From contig NZ_AP018254.1 in the NCBI RefSeq assembly GCF_002368395.1, forward strand, positions 4,092,001 through 4,156,000: a stretch of 64,000 nt of DNA, read 5' to 3'. Both the position numbers and the translations under genes were made by a program. How positions within the stretch are numbered: the stretch's first letter is position 1; each line of letters starts with the position of its first letter. This document shows, in pieces, positions 1 to 8,627 of this stretch. The notes beneath the pieces were generated by a model. It was not told where the DNA came from. It did no database searches and was given only the letters and a program-made list of their open reading frames with translations. The stretch is from Calothrix sp. NIES-3974. Lineage in GTDB: Bacteria > Cyanobacteriota > Cyanobacteriia > Cyanobacteriales > Nostocaceae.

Positions 1-206
1 GCTTCGGGAATAGTGACAATGATGGTATCACCAGCTTTGACGGTGATTTTCTTGGATATACAAGCTTGGTTGTTGATTGCTACCCAACCCTGTTCTATTA
101 AACTTTGAATCCGCGATCGCGATAATGATAACCCGGATAATTCCTCTGCCAAATACCTGTCTAGTCTATCCCCCCCAAATTCCACGTATAATTCGATTTT
201 TTCCAC
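1..206 (-). CDS. RluA-family 23S rRNA pseudouridine synthase, N-terminal fragment
   Basis: Only the first 68 codons are inside the window; the gene continues past the left edge. The start is a GTG at 204-206 on the minus strand, which I read from the sequence because the frame is open to the edge. The translation begins MEKIELYVEFGGDRLDRYLA and continues with SRSRIQSLIEQGWVAIN and a VKAGDTIIVTIPEA end. That is the S4 RNA-binding domain at the N-terminus of RluA/RluD-type enzymes, which isomerise uridine to pseudouridine in 23S rRNA. The catalytic domain is not visible, so the exact target site cannot be assigned. A C-rich hairpin-like stretch near 243-268 lies upstream of it. Confidence 0.8.
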   Translation of the reverse strand, partial: MEKIELYVEFGGDRLDRYLAEELSGLSLSRSRIQSLIEQGWVAINNQACISKKITVKAGDTIIVTIPE

Positions 207-1267
207 GTTCTCTCTTTGATTCTATTGATTTTGAATTCTGACTCCCTCTCCCTATTTATAAGCGAGGGATGGAACTAATAGGTATCTACTTACGTCTTCT
301 GCCCATCCAAATTCTAATGTATATTTTGTATTACTAGTGTTTGCTTGAGTGGAAAAAGTCACAATCATCTAGTTCCAGTTTAAGTGAGAGAAAATAAGTT
401 TTTCAAGGCGAATTTTGTTTTTTACCAATCATCAGGTGTCGATATGAGTAAAAATAAACACGCATCAATTACTCCATTTAAGTACCTTACTTTGTTAGCT
501 CTTCAAGATAGCTTCGCAGGTATTTTTTACTTTTTGTAAAAAATTTATTGTAATGTGAGTTTAGTCAAGATATTTGTTGTCATAAAATTTAAACTGGTTT
601 GTTAATTTGATGGTGAAGGAAAAATTGGCAATACTGCACGGGAGTCACGACGCGAAACTTACTACCCGATTAAACAAAACTTAAACTAAATCAAGAGGTA
701 GTTTTTAATACTTAGTTTATCTTGTTTGAGAGTCGAGAATTGGGATTTGACCTATATAACCGAATTGATAACCGGAGGAAAAGGAGTAATTCTTGATACT
801 TATTGTCCGCATCTAAACCTGTAACCAGAAAGCAAGAAAAAACCTGATTTATTTTCTATCTAGCTTACTTCCTGCGTAGCAGGTGTACACACTAATAATG
901 TGTTGTTATCAAAAAGACTATATTTAGGGTGTCTAAGTAACGGAAGTAAAAATCCTAATTCCAGATTAACATGCTCAAGGACATGGGTTATGGTGTACAT
1001 CTATGAATACAGTGGCAGCATAATATCCGAAATTATTCGGGGTAAAAGTTAAAATTATACTCCTAGTCGGAGCAAAAATTTGATTTTTTTAATCGGTGGT
1101 TTAACTAGAATAAATCCCATCCCCAGTTACTTGTGTTTCCTATTTAGCAAGCAAAGTTATCTGAATATGATATAGATTTATATATATCAAATATCAAGCA
1201 GATTGCTATCATTTAATTCTCTAGTTAAATTATCCACAAACGGTAATTTACATTTAAAAAAACTATT
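207..1267. other. AT-rich intergenic region between two divergent genes
   Basis: About 1.06 kb separates the left-edge pseudouridine synthase from the PatA-like regulator. The base composition is strongly AT-rich and I see no supported gene or tRNA. A 31-codon open frame at 444-539 has no recognisable similarity. The region presumably holds the two divergent promoters, but no convincing -35/-10 pair stood out. Confidence 0.5.
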
Positions 1268-2293
1268 ATGCAAACCCTTCCAATTGGTAGATATCGCTTT
1301 TTTCAGAGATTGCAACCGATATCAGTTCTGAATCGAATTATCAGTAAAAAGACGAGTGGGTGTCTGCAAGTATTTAGTGCTTCTGGAACCTGGTTGATAT
1401 ATCTTGAGGAAGGGAAAGTTATTTATGCCTGTTATGGGGATAATATGCTAGATACCTTGCTGAGTAAACTGCAAATACTCAGTAAACAAATACCAACATT
1501 AAATGCAGAAGTATATCAAAGAATCAAAACAATTTTTGATACATCAATTGATAATAAAGCAATTCCCCATCTAGATTATTTGGCAATTTGCTGGTTAGTA
1601 AATCGCAAACATCTCACTTGTCAACAAGCGAAATTATTAATTGAAGAATTGGCATTAGATGTTCTCACCGCTATTTTAAAAATTCAAGAAGGTAGCTACG
1701 AAATTACGGCTAACTCAGCTTTAGAAAATATGCCTCAATTTTGTCAGCTAGATTTAAGTGCATTAATTGCTAATTCTCGAAGTCGGGTGGAGCATTCAAA
1801 AAAATCGACAGATGTATCTGCAAGAAAAACCCCTCAGCAAGATTTAGACACAGCAACGGAGTCATCCCATCAGCACCATAGTGAAACCGGAAATCAGGGG
1901 ACAGAATATCATCCTGAAAATCAGAAGCAAGTATATACAATTTTATGTATTGACGATAGTTTAACTGTTTTAGCTGCAATCCAGCGTTTTTTAGACGAAC
2001 AGATATTTCGCGTTGTCACCATTAGTGAACCAGTTAAAGCTTTAATTCAAATTATTCGTCTCAAACCAGATTTAATTTTATTAGATGTGGGAATGCCAAA
2101 TTTAGATGGCTATGAGTTGTGTGGATTAGTACGTAAACATACACACTTTAAACATACGCCAATTATTATGGTGACAGCACGCACGGGATTAATAGATCGC
2201 GCTCGTGCAAAAATGTTAGGTGCATCTGGTTATTTAACTAAGCCATTTACACAAGCCGATTTATTAAAAGTTATATTTCACCATTTATCTTAA
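1268..2293 (+). CDS. PatA-type response regulator (PATAN domain plus REC receiver)
   Basis: The 341-residue protein has the PatA layout. A PATAN domain (about residues 1-170) opens with MQTLPIGRYRFFQRLQPISV and contains GCLQVFSASGTW. A hydrophilic linker rich in S, H, Q and E follows (about 171-221), then a C-terminal CheY-like receiver (about 222-341). The receiver keeps the acidic pair D229/D230, the phosphoacceptor D273 in LLDVGMP, T303 and K325, so it should be phosphorylatable. In Anabaena PatA controls heterocyst spacing, but cyanobacteria carry several PATAN-REC paralogues, so this may be PatA itself or a relative acting in motility or signalling. There is no adjacent histidine kinase. 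The start ATG follows an AT-rich leader without a clear ribosome binding site. Confidence 0.85.
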   Translation: MQTLPIGRYRFFQRLQPISVLNRIISKKTSGCLQVFSASGTWLIYLEEGKVIYACYGDNMLDTLLSKLQILSKQIPTLNAEVYQRIKTIFDTSIDNKAIPHLDYLAICWLVNRKHLTCQQAKLLIEELALDVLTAILKIQEGSYEITANSALENMPQFCQLDLSALIANSRSRVEHSKKSTDVSARKTPQQDLDTATESSHQHHSETGNQGTEYHPENQKQVYTILCIDDSLTVLAAIQRFLDEQIFRVVTISEPVKALIQIIRLKPDLILLDVGMPNLDGYELCGLVRKHTHFKHTPIIMVTARTGLIDRARAKMLGASGYLTKPFTQADLLKVIFHHLS

Positions 2294-2330
2294 ATCCTAC
2301 TTCTCACAAATCTCTCAGATAGGGAGTACA

Positions 2331-2348
2331 GACGCGACATGTCGCGTC
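2331..2348. repeat. Perfect 18-bp palindrome, GAGACG repeat family
   Basis: The arms GACGCGACA and TGTCGCGTC form a perfect palindrome between the convergent ends of the PatA-like gene and the M48-like gene. It can fold into a hairpin in either transcript and may end transcription of both genes. It is preceded by TTCTCACAAATC, the end of another dispersed repeat. Confidence 0.7.
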
Positions 2349-2352
2349 TCTC

Positions 2353-3348
2353 CTAAAATCCAAATAATCTGTCAATATCTTGGACTACCGAAGTACCGTG
2401 ACGGGGATTGATTTGTAACGACCTTCTGTCTCCAGAAAGTTGGTAGGTGAGGGGTGGGGATTGGGTAAGACGGGTTTTTACTTCTTCTGTAAATAGGGGA
2501 TTGGGATTTTTCTCCATTAATGCTTGTATTGCGATCGCACGTTGGGATATAGTGGGAACAAAAGGATTGGATTCAGGTGGAGCAAAGCGAGCTAAAATCT
2601 CCATTGCCCGCAAACAACCTCCCCGTTCAAAACCAGCACGAACCGATGCTAAATAAGCAAATTCATCGACTGCTAGCTGTTGCTGATGACCACGTTGCTG
2701 AAGATGCTTGTCTAGTTCCTTGATTCTGGTTTCGATGGTTTGTTCGATTCGTCTTTGGGAATCACGACGACGATGATTCGGGTTGTTAATAATCCCCCCC
2801 ACCAAATCACCCACTAATCCCGGTAAAAGTCGATTAGCGATCGCACCACCAACTGTTCTCATCACCGAACCTGTGGAATTGCCTCGCTGTTGGGTAGAGA
2901 GGGAATTTTCAACTTCGCTACGAATTTGACGAATGTAGTCATTGCGTAGTTCTTCTGTGATGGGAAGATGCTGCTGGATGTGCTGTCCCATCTGTTGAGC
3001 AACAACACAAGCTAAAGCGGAAGCATCTCCAGGAATCCGGGAGAGTAAATTCTGGGGAATCACAATGGAATTTGTTCCCCGATTTAACTGGTTAACTTGG
3101 GATTCCGGTACAATTGTCACTTGCCAAGTCTGATTGTCATAACCGTTAGTCCGGGCAATCCTTTCCACAATTCGATACAAAGTGTAAAGTTCCGTAGGTA
3201 GTTCATTGCGAGCGGTTGCAAAAGGACTTGTTGCGGATGTCGCTACTGGGGTTTCAGCCAATACAGACCTCAAGGGTACAACCGTTGAGAGTGAGAACGA
3301 TAATAATATTCCCAGAGCAATATGGGGTTTCCGGATCAAGTTTAACAT
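2353..3348 (-). CDS. Exported M48-like protein lacking the HExxH zinc motif
   Basis: The 331-residue protein has a clear signal peptide (about residues 1-31, LGILLSFSLSTVVPLRSVLA), so it acts outside the cytoplasm. The body resembles the small exported M48-type peptidases of cyanobacteria: an NQLNRGTNSIVIPQNLL segment, then ALACVVAQQMGQHIQQH where an active enzyme would have HELGH-like HExxH, then an R/Q-rich helical middle and LAVDEFAYLASVRAGFERGG where the EADRLG-type third ligand is expected. Both histidine-glutamate features are replaced, so zinc proteolysis is doubtful. It may be a pseudo-enzyme or binding protein. It is monocistronic and convergent with the PatA-like gene. The family assignment rests on overall pattern only. 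Confidence 0.6.
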   Translation of the reverse strand: MLNLIRKPHIALGILLSFSLSTVVPLRSVLAETPVATSATSPFATARNELPTELYTLYRIVERIARTNGYDNQTWQVTIVPESQVNQLNRGTNSIVIPQNLLSRIPGDASALACVVAQQMGQHIQQHLPITEELRNDYIRQIRSEVENSLSTQQRGNSTGSVMRTVGGAIANRLLPGLVGDLVGGIINNPNHRRRDSQRRIEQTIETRIKELDKHLQQRGHQQQLAVDEFAYLASVRAGFERGGCLRAMEILARFAPPESNPFVPTISQRAIAIQALMEKNPNPLFTEEVKTRLTQSPPLTYQLSGDRRSLQINPRHGTSVVQDIDRLFGF

Positions 3349-3818
3349 AGCTGGTTAAAGATAGGTAATGAAAGGGCGATCGCGAAACAACATGAAAAAG
3401 TCATACCAATCTCAAAAACAATGGGACAGATGGATTGTGTCTGTAGAGACGTAATACATTACGTCTCCGTCTCCACATTTTGGGAATCGGCATTAGTAGA
3501 ATTGAGCAATGGCAGTCAGGGATTGTTCCAAAAATAGATGAAGAACATGTATCAAAATAGCAAATTTTTAGCAATGAAATATACGTATTATTACGCGGGC
3601 TAACTAGGGTGATTCGCTCAAATACATCCTCAAGCAATAACTCCTAATCTTGTCCCACATGTGAACTCAAAATAATTGCAACTCAATATAAATCCCCATA
3701 TATCCCCCACAAACGCGCGTCACACAGCTGCTGATAGAGACAGATATTTCTCCCCCAACTTCCCCATCATCCCCAGCATCCGGTATCCTGTATCTTGTAT
3801 CCTCAACCTCACATCGTC
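3349..3818. other. Intergenic region with a MITE-like repeat
   Basis: This 470-bp gap lies between the divergent M48-like gene and the Gfo/Idh oxidoreductase. It holds a copy of the GAGACG repeat element (3403-3495) and an AT-rich remainder. I see no supported coding sequence. Confidence 0.5.
3403..3495. repeat. MITE-like element with central GAGACG palindrome (copy A)
   Basis: The left end is ATACCAATCTCAAAAAC. The core is a 22-bp inverted repeat at 3446-3467 (GAGACGTAAT, two-base loop, ATTACGTCTC). The right end is ATTTTGGGAATCGGCATTA. The same left end, core and right end order recurs at 16776-16881. Confidence 0.6.
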
Positions 3819-4913
3819 ATGAATCAGGGTAAAATAGGAGTTGCCGTTGTTGGCACAGGTTTTGGACAAAAGGTTCATATTCCAGCTTTTCAAGCTCATC
3901 ACCGCACCGAAGTAGTTGCAGTTTACCATCGCAACATCGAAACAGCCCAAAAAATCGCCACAACTCAGCATATACCCCATGCTTGTGATTCCCTGTCAAA
4001 TATTTTGACCCTTGCAGAGGTGGATGCAGTGGCAATTTCCACACCGCCATTTTTACACTATCCAATGGCAAAAGTTGTATTAGCAGCAAAAAAGCATTTA
4101 TTGTTGGAAAAACCGACAGCTTTGAACCTGGCAGAAGCCAAGGAATTGTATCAAATGGCACAATTAGCAAAGGTTGTTGCCACAATGGACTTTGAATTTC
4201 GTTTTGTACCTGCTTGGCAATATTTTGCCCAGTTATTGCAGCAGAAATTGGTGGGTGAAATTCGCTTGATCAAAATTGATTGGTTAGGTTCTTCCCGTGC
4301 AGATGTCACCCGTCCTTGGAATTGGTACTCTTGTCGGGAGATGGGTGGGGGAGCATTAGGTTCCCTTGCGTCCCATGCTTTTGATTATATTTACTGGTTA
4401 TTTGGGGGGGTAAAACGTTTAAACGCTCATTTCACAACCGCAATACCCCAACGTCTTGATCCACAGACAGGGGAATTTAAACCAGTAGATAGCGATGATA
4501 CTTGTATGTTGTCTTTAGAACTCGTCGATGGAACCCCGTGTCAGGTGTCGATTAGTGCGGTGGTTCATGCATCCCGTCCCCATTGGTTGGAGGTGTATGG
4601 GGATAAGGGGACATTAGTATTGGGAAGTGAAAATCAGAAAGATTATATTCATGGATTTCGGATTTGGAATGTGCAACCAGGAGAAAAGCCGATAGAAATG
4701 GAGATACCCAGTCATTTGTTGTTTCCCCATGATTACCCAGACGGGAGAATATCGGCATTTTTGCGGGTGGTGGATAATTGGGTACAGGGAATAGACAGGG
4801 GTGAACCAGTAATTCCCGGATTAGGTGAAGGGGTATATTCCCAATTATTAATGGATTTAGCCCAAGAATCAAATTTGCGATCGCAATGGGTAGATGTTCC
4901 GGAAATTATGTAG
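3819..4913 (+). CDS. Gfo/Idh/MocA family NAD(P)-dependent oxidoreductase
   Basis: The 364-residue product begins MNQGKIGVAVVGTGFGQKVH, whose GTGFG is the Rossmann dinucleotide-binding loop. An upstream TTG frame at 3795 is possible, but the ATG at 3819 sits immediately before the conserved beta strand and is preferred. The EKP motif (LLLEKPTALNLAEA) that ends the Rossmann domain in this family is present, followed by the C-terminal alpha/beta domain with GGGALGSLASHAFDY. Members reduce or oxidise sugars, inositols and related polyols, and the substrate cannot be read from sequence. The gene stands alone and converges with the cell-envelope operon ending at 5073. Confidence 0.9.
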   Translation: MNQGKIGVAVVGTGFGQKVHIPAFQAHHRTEVVAVYHRNIETAQKIATTQHIPHACDSLSNILTLAEVDAVAISTPPFLHYPMAKVVLAAKKHLLLEKPTALNLAEAKELYQMAQLAKVVATMDFEFRFVPAWQYFAQLLQQKLVGEIRLIKIDWLGSSRADVTRPWNWYSCREMGGGALGSLASHAFDYIYWLFGGVKRLNAHFTTAIPQRLDPQTGEFKPVDSDDTCMLSLELVDGTPCQVSISAVVHASRPHWLEVYGDKGTLVLGSENQKDYIHGFRIWNVQPGEKPIEMEIPSHLLFPHDYPDGRISAFLRVVDNWVQGIDRGEPVIPGLGEGVYSQLLMDLAQESNLRSQWVDVPEIM

Positions 4914-4914
4914 C

Positions 4915-4997
4915 AAGAATACAGAATACAAATTGAAAATTTCTCGTAGAGACGTAGGAATGCTACGTCTTGTCTAACCGTTTTTTGAATCGTGATA
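4915..4997. repeat. MITE-like element with GAGACG palindrome (copy B), convergent spacer
   Basis: The core arms AGACGTAG and CTACGTCT (4950-4970) enclose GAATG. The right side, TTTTTTGAATCGTGAT, matches the right end of the copies at 3403-3495 and 16776-16881. It sits between two convergent genes and could act as a bidirectional terminator. Confidence 0.5.
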
Positions 4998-5072
4998 AAT
5001 AATCCAAAATCTGTATTTGCTGGAAGAATAAATCCCCCAACAACTTTCCGCAAAATCCAATTAAGGGTATTA

Positions 5073-6641
5073 CTACCGGAGCAAAGCATTTAATCTTGCT
5101 TGCAAAAAGGATTCCTGCTGAGAAATTTGTAAAATATTTCGCCAAGACACAAAAATGAGCACAAACAGAGGGATAATTAATACTACCACAACAAACCAGG
5201 GAATACCTGCATAGATGAGGGAATTAGCCCATAAATTCAGTGTACTGCTAGCATATTCATTAGCTTCCGAGTAGGTGTTTTGGATAACAATAATTGGGGA
5301 TTTGGTGATAATGCGGATGATATTACCAACTCCAGCTTGCAGCATATCAATTGCTTGGCTATGAGTCCATCCCCAAATAAAATTTTGGTCATCACCTAAA
5401 TTGCGTTCAATTGCATACATCATCCGGAAATGCCAATTAGAAATAATGGAGGATAGTCCTAAGATGAATCCAAATCCAGCCAAAATTATAGCGGTGATTT
5501 TCAGAGAAATTTTCGACCAAATATATTCTAAGTTGACAGCAAAAGGTAAAAATATAATTGGTAAAATCGTGATTAAATGTCTTGGACCCCAACCAGCAGC
5601 ACCATACCAACTTCGCAAACGAGCATGAAGTAGTAACCACAGTACTGTCAGGATACTGATATAAATAGCCTCCTTGGGATATTGACGCGCAAATCTCCGG
5701 AATATCAGGATGGAAATTAGAATCAATGGTGCATAGATAAAAATACTTTTTCCGGGACTGAATAATAAACCAGATAGACCGACAAAAATATTTCCATCTA
5801 AAGCATTGTTTCCTGCATAAACACTTGTTTGGACGGGTGATTTATAAAAAATACCTGTGCGTAAAAAGTTGTACCAAGATTGCCAAATAGCAAAGGGAAT
5901 GAGGGTGACTCCAGCTAAAATCAAGTTGCGTAGCTTTTGGGTAATTGAAGCTTGATGGGAAATGAATAGGTAAATGCAAGCAGCAAAAATTGGTAATACC
6001 ATTGACACACGAGTAATCAAGGCAAAACCTAATGCTATAAAACAAGCAATTATGAATTTAGATTCTTGAGTTTGACGATGACGAATTAAACATAAACAAG
6101 ATATAGTGAGAAGGGTGGTGCATAAAACACCGTCAAAGAGATTGCGGGAATAAGTCCAGAAAAAGGTTGTAAAAGCAAGAAAACTAGTAGCGATAAAACT
6201 GGATATAATTGTTTGCTGAAAGCCGACTCGAAGAATGGTGAAAAATATCGTTGCCGTCAGGGAAGAGTAAATACCCGCTTGAAAGGATAAAATAAACTGT
6301 TTAGCTTTTTCAATGGTCTCTGAGCTGACAAATTGAGAAGCAATATTTTCCAACATCACATTCATAAATGCCGTTGGTAGCATAAATAAGGTATTACCGA
6401 TTTCATGTCCTGCATAGAATCTACCATTGGGTGCAACTTGGAAAACTCCCTCCGGTTGGGTCGCAAATCCAAGTTGACCGTGCTTGACTATTTGTACTGC
6501 AACTTCATAGTGAAATAATCCTTCGGAAGAATCGACTCCACTATTAGTAAAAGCAAATATTGACCAGAAAAATATAAATACATTTATCTGCAATTTATAC
6601 TGCTGATAAAATGAAATCAAAGCCTGTATAATCATCTTCAT
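5073..6641 (-). CDS. Multi-spanning membrane protein, probable GT-C type glycosyltransferase
   Basis: The preferred start is the ATG at 6641, giving 522 residues beginning MKMIIQALISFYQQYKLQIN; a TTG 21 codons further upstream would overlap the preceding gene. The protein has about ten or more hydrophobic segments. The first extracytoplasmic loop has the acidic stretch SGVDSSEGLFHYEVAVQIV, and a later loop has RLRSWYGAAGWGPRHL. An acidic pair in the first loop is the typical position of the catalytic base in GT-C enzymes that take sugars from polyprenyl-phosphate donors. It is last in a four-gene operon with a UbiA-type phosphoribosyltransferase and an SMR-type protein, which fits a lipid-linked-sugar transferase. 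I do not recognise a specific named family. Confidence 0.65.
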   Translation of the reverse strand: MKMIIQALISFYQQYKLQINVFIFFWSIFAFTNSGVDSSEGLFHYEVAVQIVKHGQLGFATQPEGVFQVAPNGRFYAGHEIGNTLFMLPTAFMNVMLENIASQFVSSETIEKAKQFILSFQAGIYSSLTATIFFTILRVGFQQTIISSFIATSFLAFTTFFWTYSRNLFDGVLCTTLLTISCLCLIRHRQTQESKFIIACFIALGFALITRVSMVLPIFAACIYLFISHQASITQKLRNLILAGVTLIPFAIWQSWYNFLRTGIFYKSPVQTSVYAGNNALDGNIFVGLSGLLFSPGKSIFIYAPLILISILIFRRFARQYPKEAIYISILTVLWLLLHARLRSWYGAAGWGPRHLITILPIIFLPFAVNLEYIWSKISLKITAIILAGFGFILGLSSIISNWHFRMMYAIERNLGDDQNFIWGWTHSQAIDMLQAGVGNIIRIITKSPIIVIQNTYSEANEYASSTLNLWANSLIYAGIPWFVVVVLIIPLFVLIFVSWRNILQISQQESFLQARLNALLR

Positions 6642-6670
6642 CAGAATATTTTTAGATAAATTAACACTGC

Positions 6671-7009
6671 TCAAGAAGTAGACTTTCCTAAAGAAATTGC
6701 CCAAATACCACTAATCAATAAACCCACACCAATCCATTGGGAAACAACAATTTTTTCCCGTAAAATTATGCCACTGACAATTGTTGTTGCCACAATCGTC
6801 AACCCAATTACCACTGGATAGGCAACAGATAAATTAAATTTTCCTAAAACTAAAATATAGAAAATGGTACTAATTCCATATAACCCAATTCCCCCTAACA
6901 AATATAAATTTAGTGGTGTTTGACCCGAACCCATTTTCAGCAAAGTTTGTGCCCCTGTATTTAAAATGACAGTGAGACAGATTAAAATTATCATCAAAAA
7001 TTGTTGCAT
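6671..7009 (-). CDS. Small EamA/SMR-type membrane protein (ArnE/ArnF-like)
   Basis: The 112-residue product has four predicted membrane helices, as in the SMR fold (about residues 4-22, 35-55, 60-82 and 90-107). The first helix carries NTGAQTLLKMGSG, the G-x-LLLK-x-G type motif of small EamA proteins that flip lipid-linked sugars such as undecaprenyl-phosphate aminoarabinose. Drug-efflux SMR proteins usually have a glutamate in helix 1, and none is seen here. It lies 28 bp after the HAD phosphatase gene and about 29 bp before the GT-C-like gene on the same strand. I infer a flippase for the operon's lipid-linked sugar rather than a drug pump. A similar protein is encoded at 26884-27252. Confidence 0.75.
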   Translation of the reverse strand: MQQFLMIILICLTVILNTGAQTLLKMGSGQTPLNLYLLGGIGLYGISTIFYILVLGKFNLSVAYPVVIGLTIVATTIVSGIILREKIVVSQWIGVGLLISGIWAISLGKSTS

Positions 7010-7037
7010 ATAGATCTCGAATATTTTTTAATGAAAT

Positions 7038-7634
7038 TCAATAATCCTGCTTTTCAAATAACCAAAGTTCCCGTAAATGAGGATAGGATTTTTGGACAAA
7101 TCGACCAGCTATTTTTTCCCACCATCGGGGTGGATGGGGAAGGGAAGCAACCTGAATACTTGCACATCCTATAATTTTTGCTCCCAAAATATCAGTATGA
7201 AAAGAATCACCAATAACAACAACTTGATGCGGTTTTATTTGCATCACAGAAATTGCATGTTTAAAGGCTTTCGGTAAAGGTTTTCTTGCGGGACTTAAAG
7301 CAGGTATATTTAAGCGGTTTGACCAATATATTACCCGATGACGACGCTTTCCATTCGAGAGCATAAACATTTTGAAGCCAGCAGATTTAGCTTCACTAAT
7401 CCATGCTTCCACGTGGGGAGATAAATAACGATCATCTTCCGAAATAATTGTATTATCCAAATCTAAAATAATGCCTTGAAATTGACATAACTTTAACCAA
7501 TTAATATCAATATCTGCCACTGTTTCAGAACAATAATGATATTTACCCCGATGATGAGTGTAATTATTTATGGACGCTTGATGCTGACCAAAAAATAAAC
7601 CTGTAAATAACTTGTGGAATAACGACAGCAACAT
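7038..7634 (-). CDS. YqeG-family HAD-IIIA phosphatase
   Basis: The 198-residue product carries all HAD motifs in order: GIILDLDNTII (nucleophile DxD), FMLSNGKRR (motif II), ARKPLPKAF (motif III lysine) and VVIGDSFHTDILGA (motif IV). The YqeG family is related to Gep4-type phosphatidylglycerophosphate phosphatases of mitochondria and chloroplasts, so a role in phosphatidylglycerol synthesis for thylakoid membranes is plausible. Its position, 9 bp after a UbiA-type phosphoribosyltransferase gene, allows another reading: dephosphorylation of a polyprenyl-phospho-phosphoribose, as in mycobacterial arabinose donor synthesis. The sequence does not separate these two roles. Confidence 0.85.
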   Translation of the reverse strand: MLLSLFHKLFTGLFFGQHQASINNYTHHRGKYHYCSETVADIDINWLKLCQFQGIILDLDNTIISEDDRYLSPHVEAWISEAKSAGFKMFMLSNGKRRHRVIYWSNRLNIPALSPARKPLPKAFKHAISVMQIKPHQVVVIGDSFHTDILGAKIIGCASIQVASLPHPPRWWEKIAGRFVQKSYPHLRELWLFEKQDY

Positions 7635-7643
7635 TATTTCCCC

Positions 7644-8627
7644 CTATAAACCAGGTTGAATTAAACCCTCACTTCTTAACCATAAAATGGTGAAACAAGT
7701 CAAAACCCAACCAATCACCGTGAGTAAAATTGGTAAATCCTTCAGTAAAACCTCCTCCGGTCTTTCACTACGTCCTCCCCTTTCCACATCACTGTGAACA
7801 TCACTGTCAATTTCCTGGGGGTCACTCAATAGCTGGTAGCGAAAAATACCATATAACACAAATGGTAAGGTAATTAACATCCAAGAAGTTGATGCACCTC
7901 GCACCACCGGACCTGAACTCCATAACGCATAGGAGACGACTGCACCCGTAGTCACAATACTTTCCATTCTTTGTAAGAGTGATAGGGAATACCGACGGAG
8001 GACAGCACGAGGTTTTCCACCTTTAAGCTTTGCTAACCGTAATTCAGCCTTACGTTTCTCAATTGCCAAAAACAGCGCTAACATCGCTGTACACAACATA
8101 AACCAGGGAGACATGGTGATATTAGTAGCAACAGCCCCCGCACTTGCACGGAGAACAAAACCTGTTGCGATCGTACAAATATCTAATATCACCATCCGCT
8201 TGAGACGTAGGTTATAGGCTACTTGTAAAATTGCATACCCACTAATTATTGCACCTAATCCGGGAGAACGCAGCCAACTCAGGGTGACAGCACCCGCAAG
8301 TAAAAATATGGCCATAATAATTGCGACAGGAATACTGACTAAACCCACAGCAATCGGACGTTTACATTTAACCGGATGTTGACGGTCTGATTCCACATCC
8401 ACAATATCGTTAATTAAATAAAATCCGCTCGATGCTGCACAAAATAAAATGAATGCCAAACTGCTACCAAAGAAGGATGGGTAATTAATACTAAAAGCGA
8501 ATAACGGAGCCGCAAATACAATTAAATTTTTTGTCCATTGACGGGGACGCAAAGCATTAATATGGGCAACCATTCGCTGTGGAAATGTCAAGGGATTTTC
8601 TAATATTTCTCTGCTTTGATTTTTCAT
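7644..8627 (-). CDS. UbiA-family polyprenyl-phosphate (decaprenyl-phosphate) phosphoribosyltransferase
   Basis: The 327-residue membrane protein has the aspartate-rich UbiA motifs. The first is YLINDIVDVESDRQHPVKCK followed by RPIAVG, a form (NDxxDxxxDrxHPxKxxRPIA) characteristic of the DPPR-synthase branch typified by mycobacterial Rv3806c. The N-terminal LRPRQWTKNLIVFAAPLFAF is also typical of that branch. Family enzymes move phosphoribose from PRPP onto a polyprenyl phosphate, the first step to lipid-linked ribose or arabinose. About eight or nine membrane helices are visible. It is the first gene of a leftward operon (HAD phosphatase, SMR protein, GT-C protein). An odd basic/acidic loop near residues 270-295 (SDVHSDVERGGRSERPEEVL) lies before the last helix. 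Confidence 0.85.
   Translation of the reverse strand: MKNQSREILENPLTFPQRMVAHINALRPRQWTKNLIVFAAPLFAFSINYPSFFGSSLAFILFCAASSGFYLINDIVDVESDRQHPVKCKRPIAVGLVSIPVAIIMAIFLLAGAVTLSWLRSPGLGAIISGYAILQVAYNLRLKRMVILDICTIATGFVLRASAGAVATNITMSPWFMLCTAMLALFLAIEKRKAELRLAKLKGGKPRAVLRRYSLSLLQRMESIVTTGAVVSYALWSSGPVVRGASTSWMLITLPFVLYGIFRYQLLSDPQEIDSDVHSDVERGGRSERPEEVLLKDLPILLTVIGWVLTCFTILWLRSEGLIQPGL

Noticed and set aside
444-539. 31-codon frame beginning MSKNKHASITPFKYLTLLAL in the spacer before the PatA-like gene
   Set aside because: It has no recognised similarity, a weak ribosome binding site and lies in a very AT-rich region; a heterocyst peptide gene could be imagined, but no RGSGR-type motif is present.
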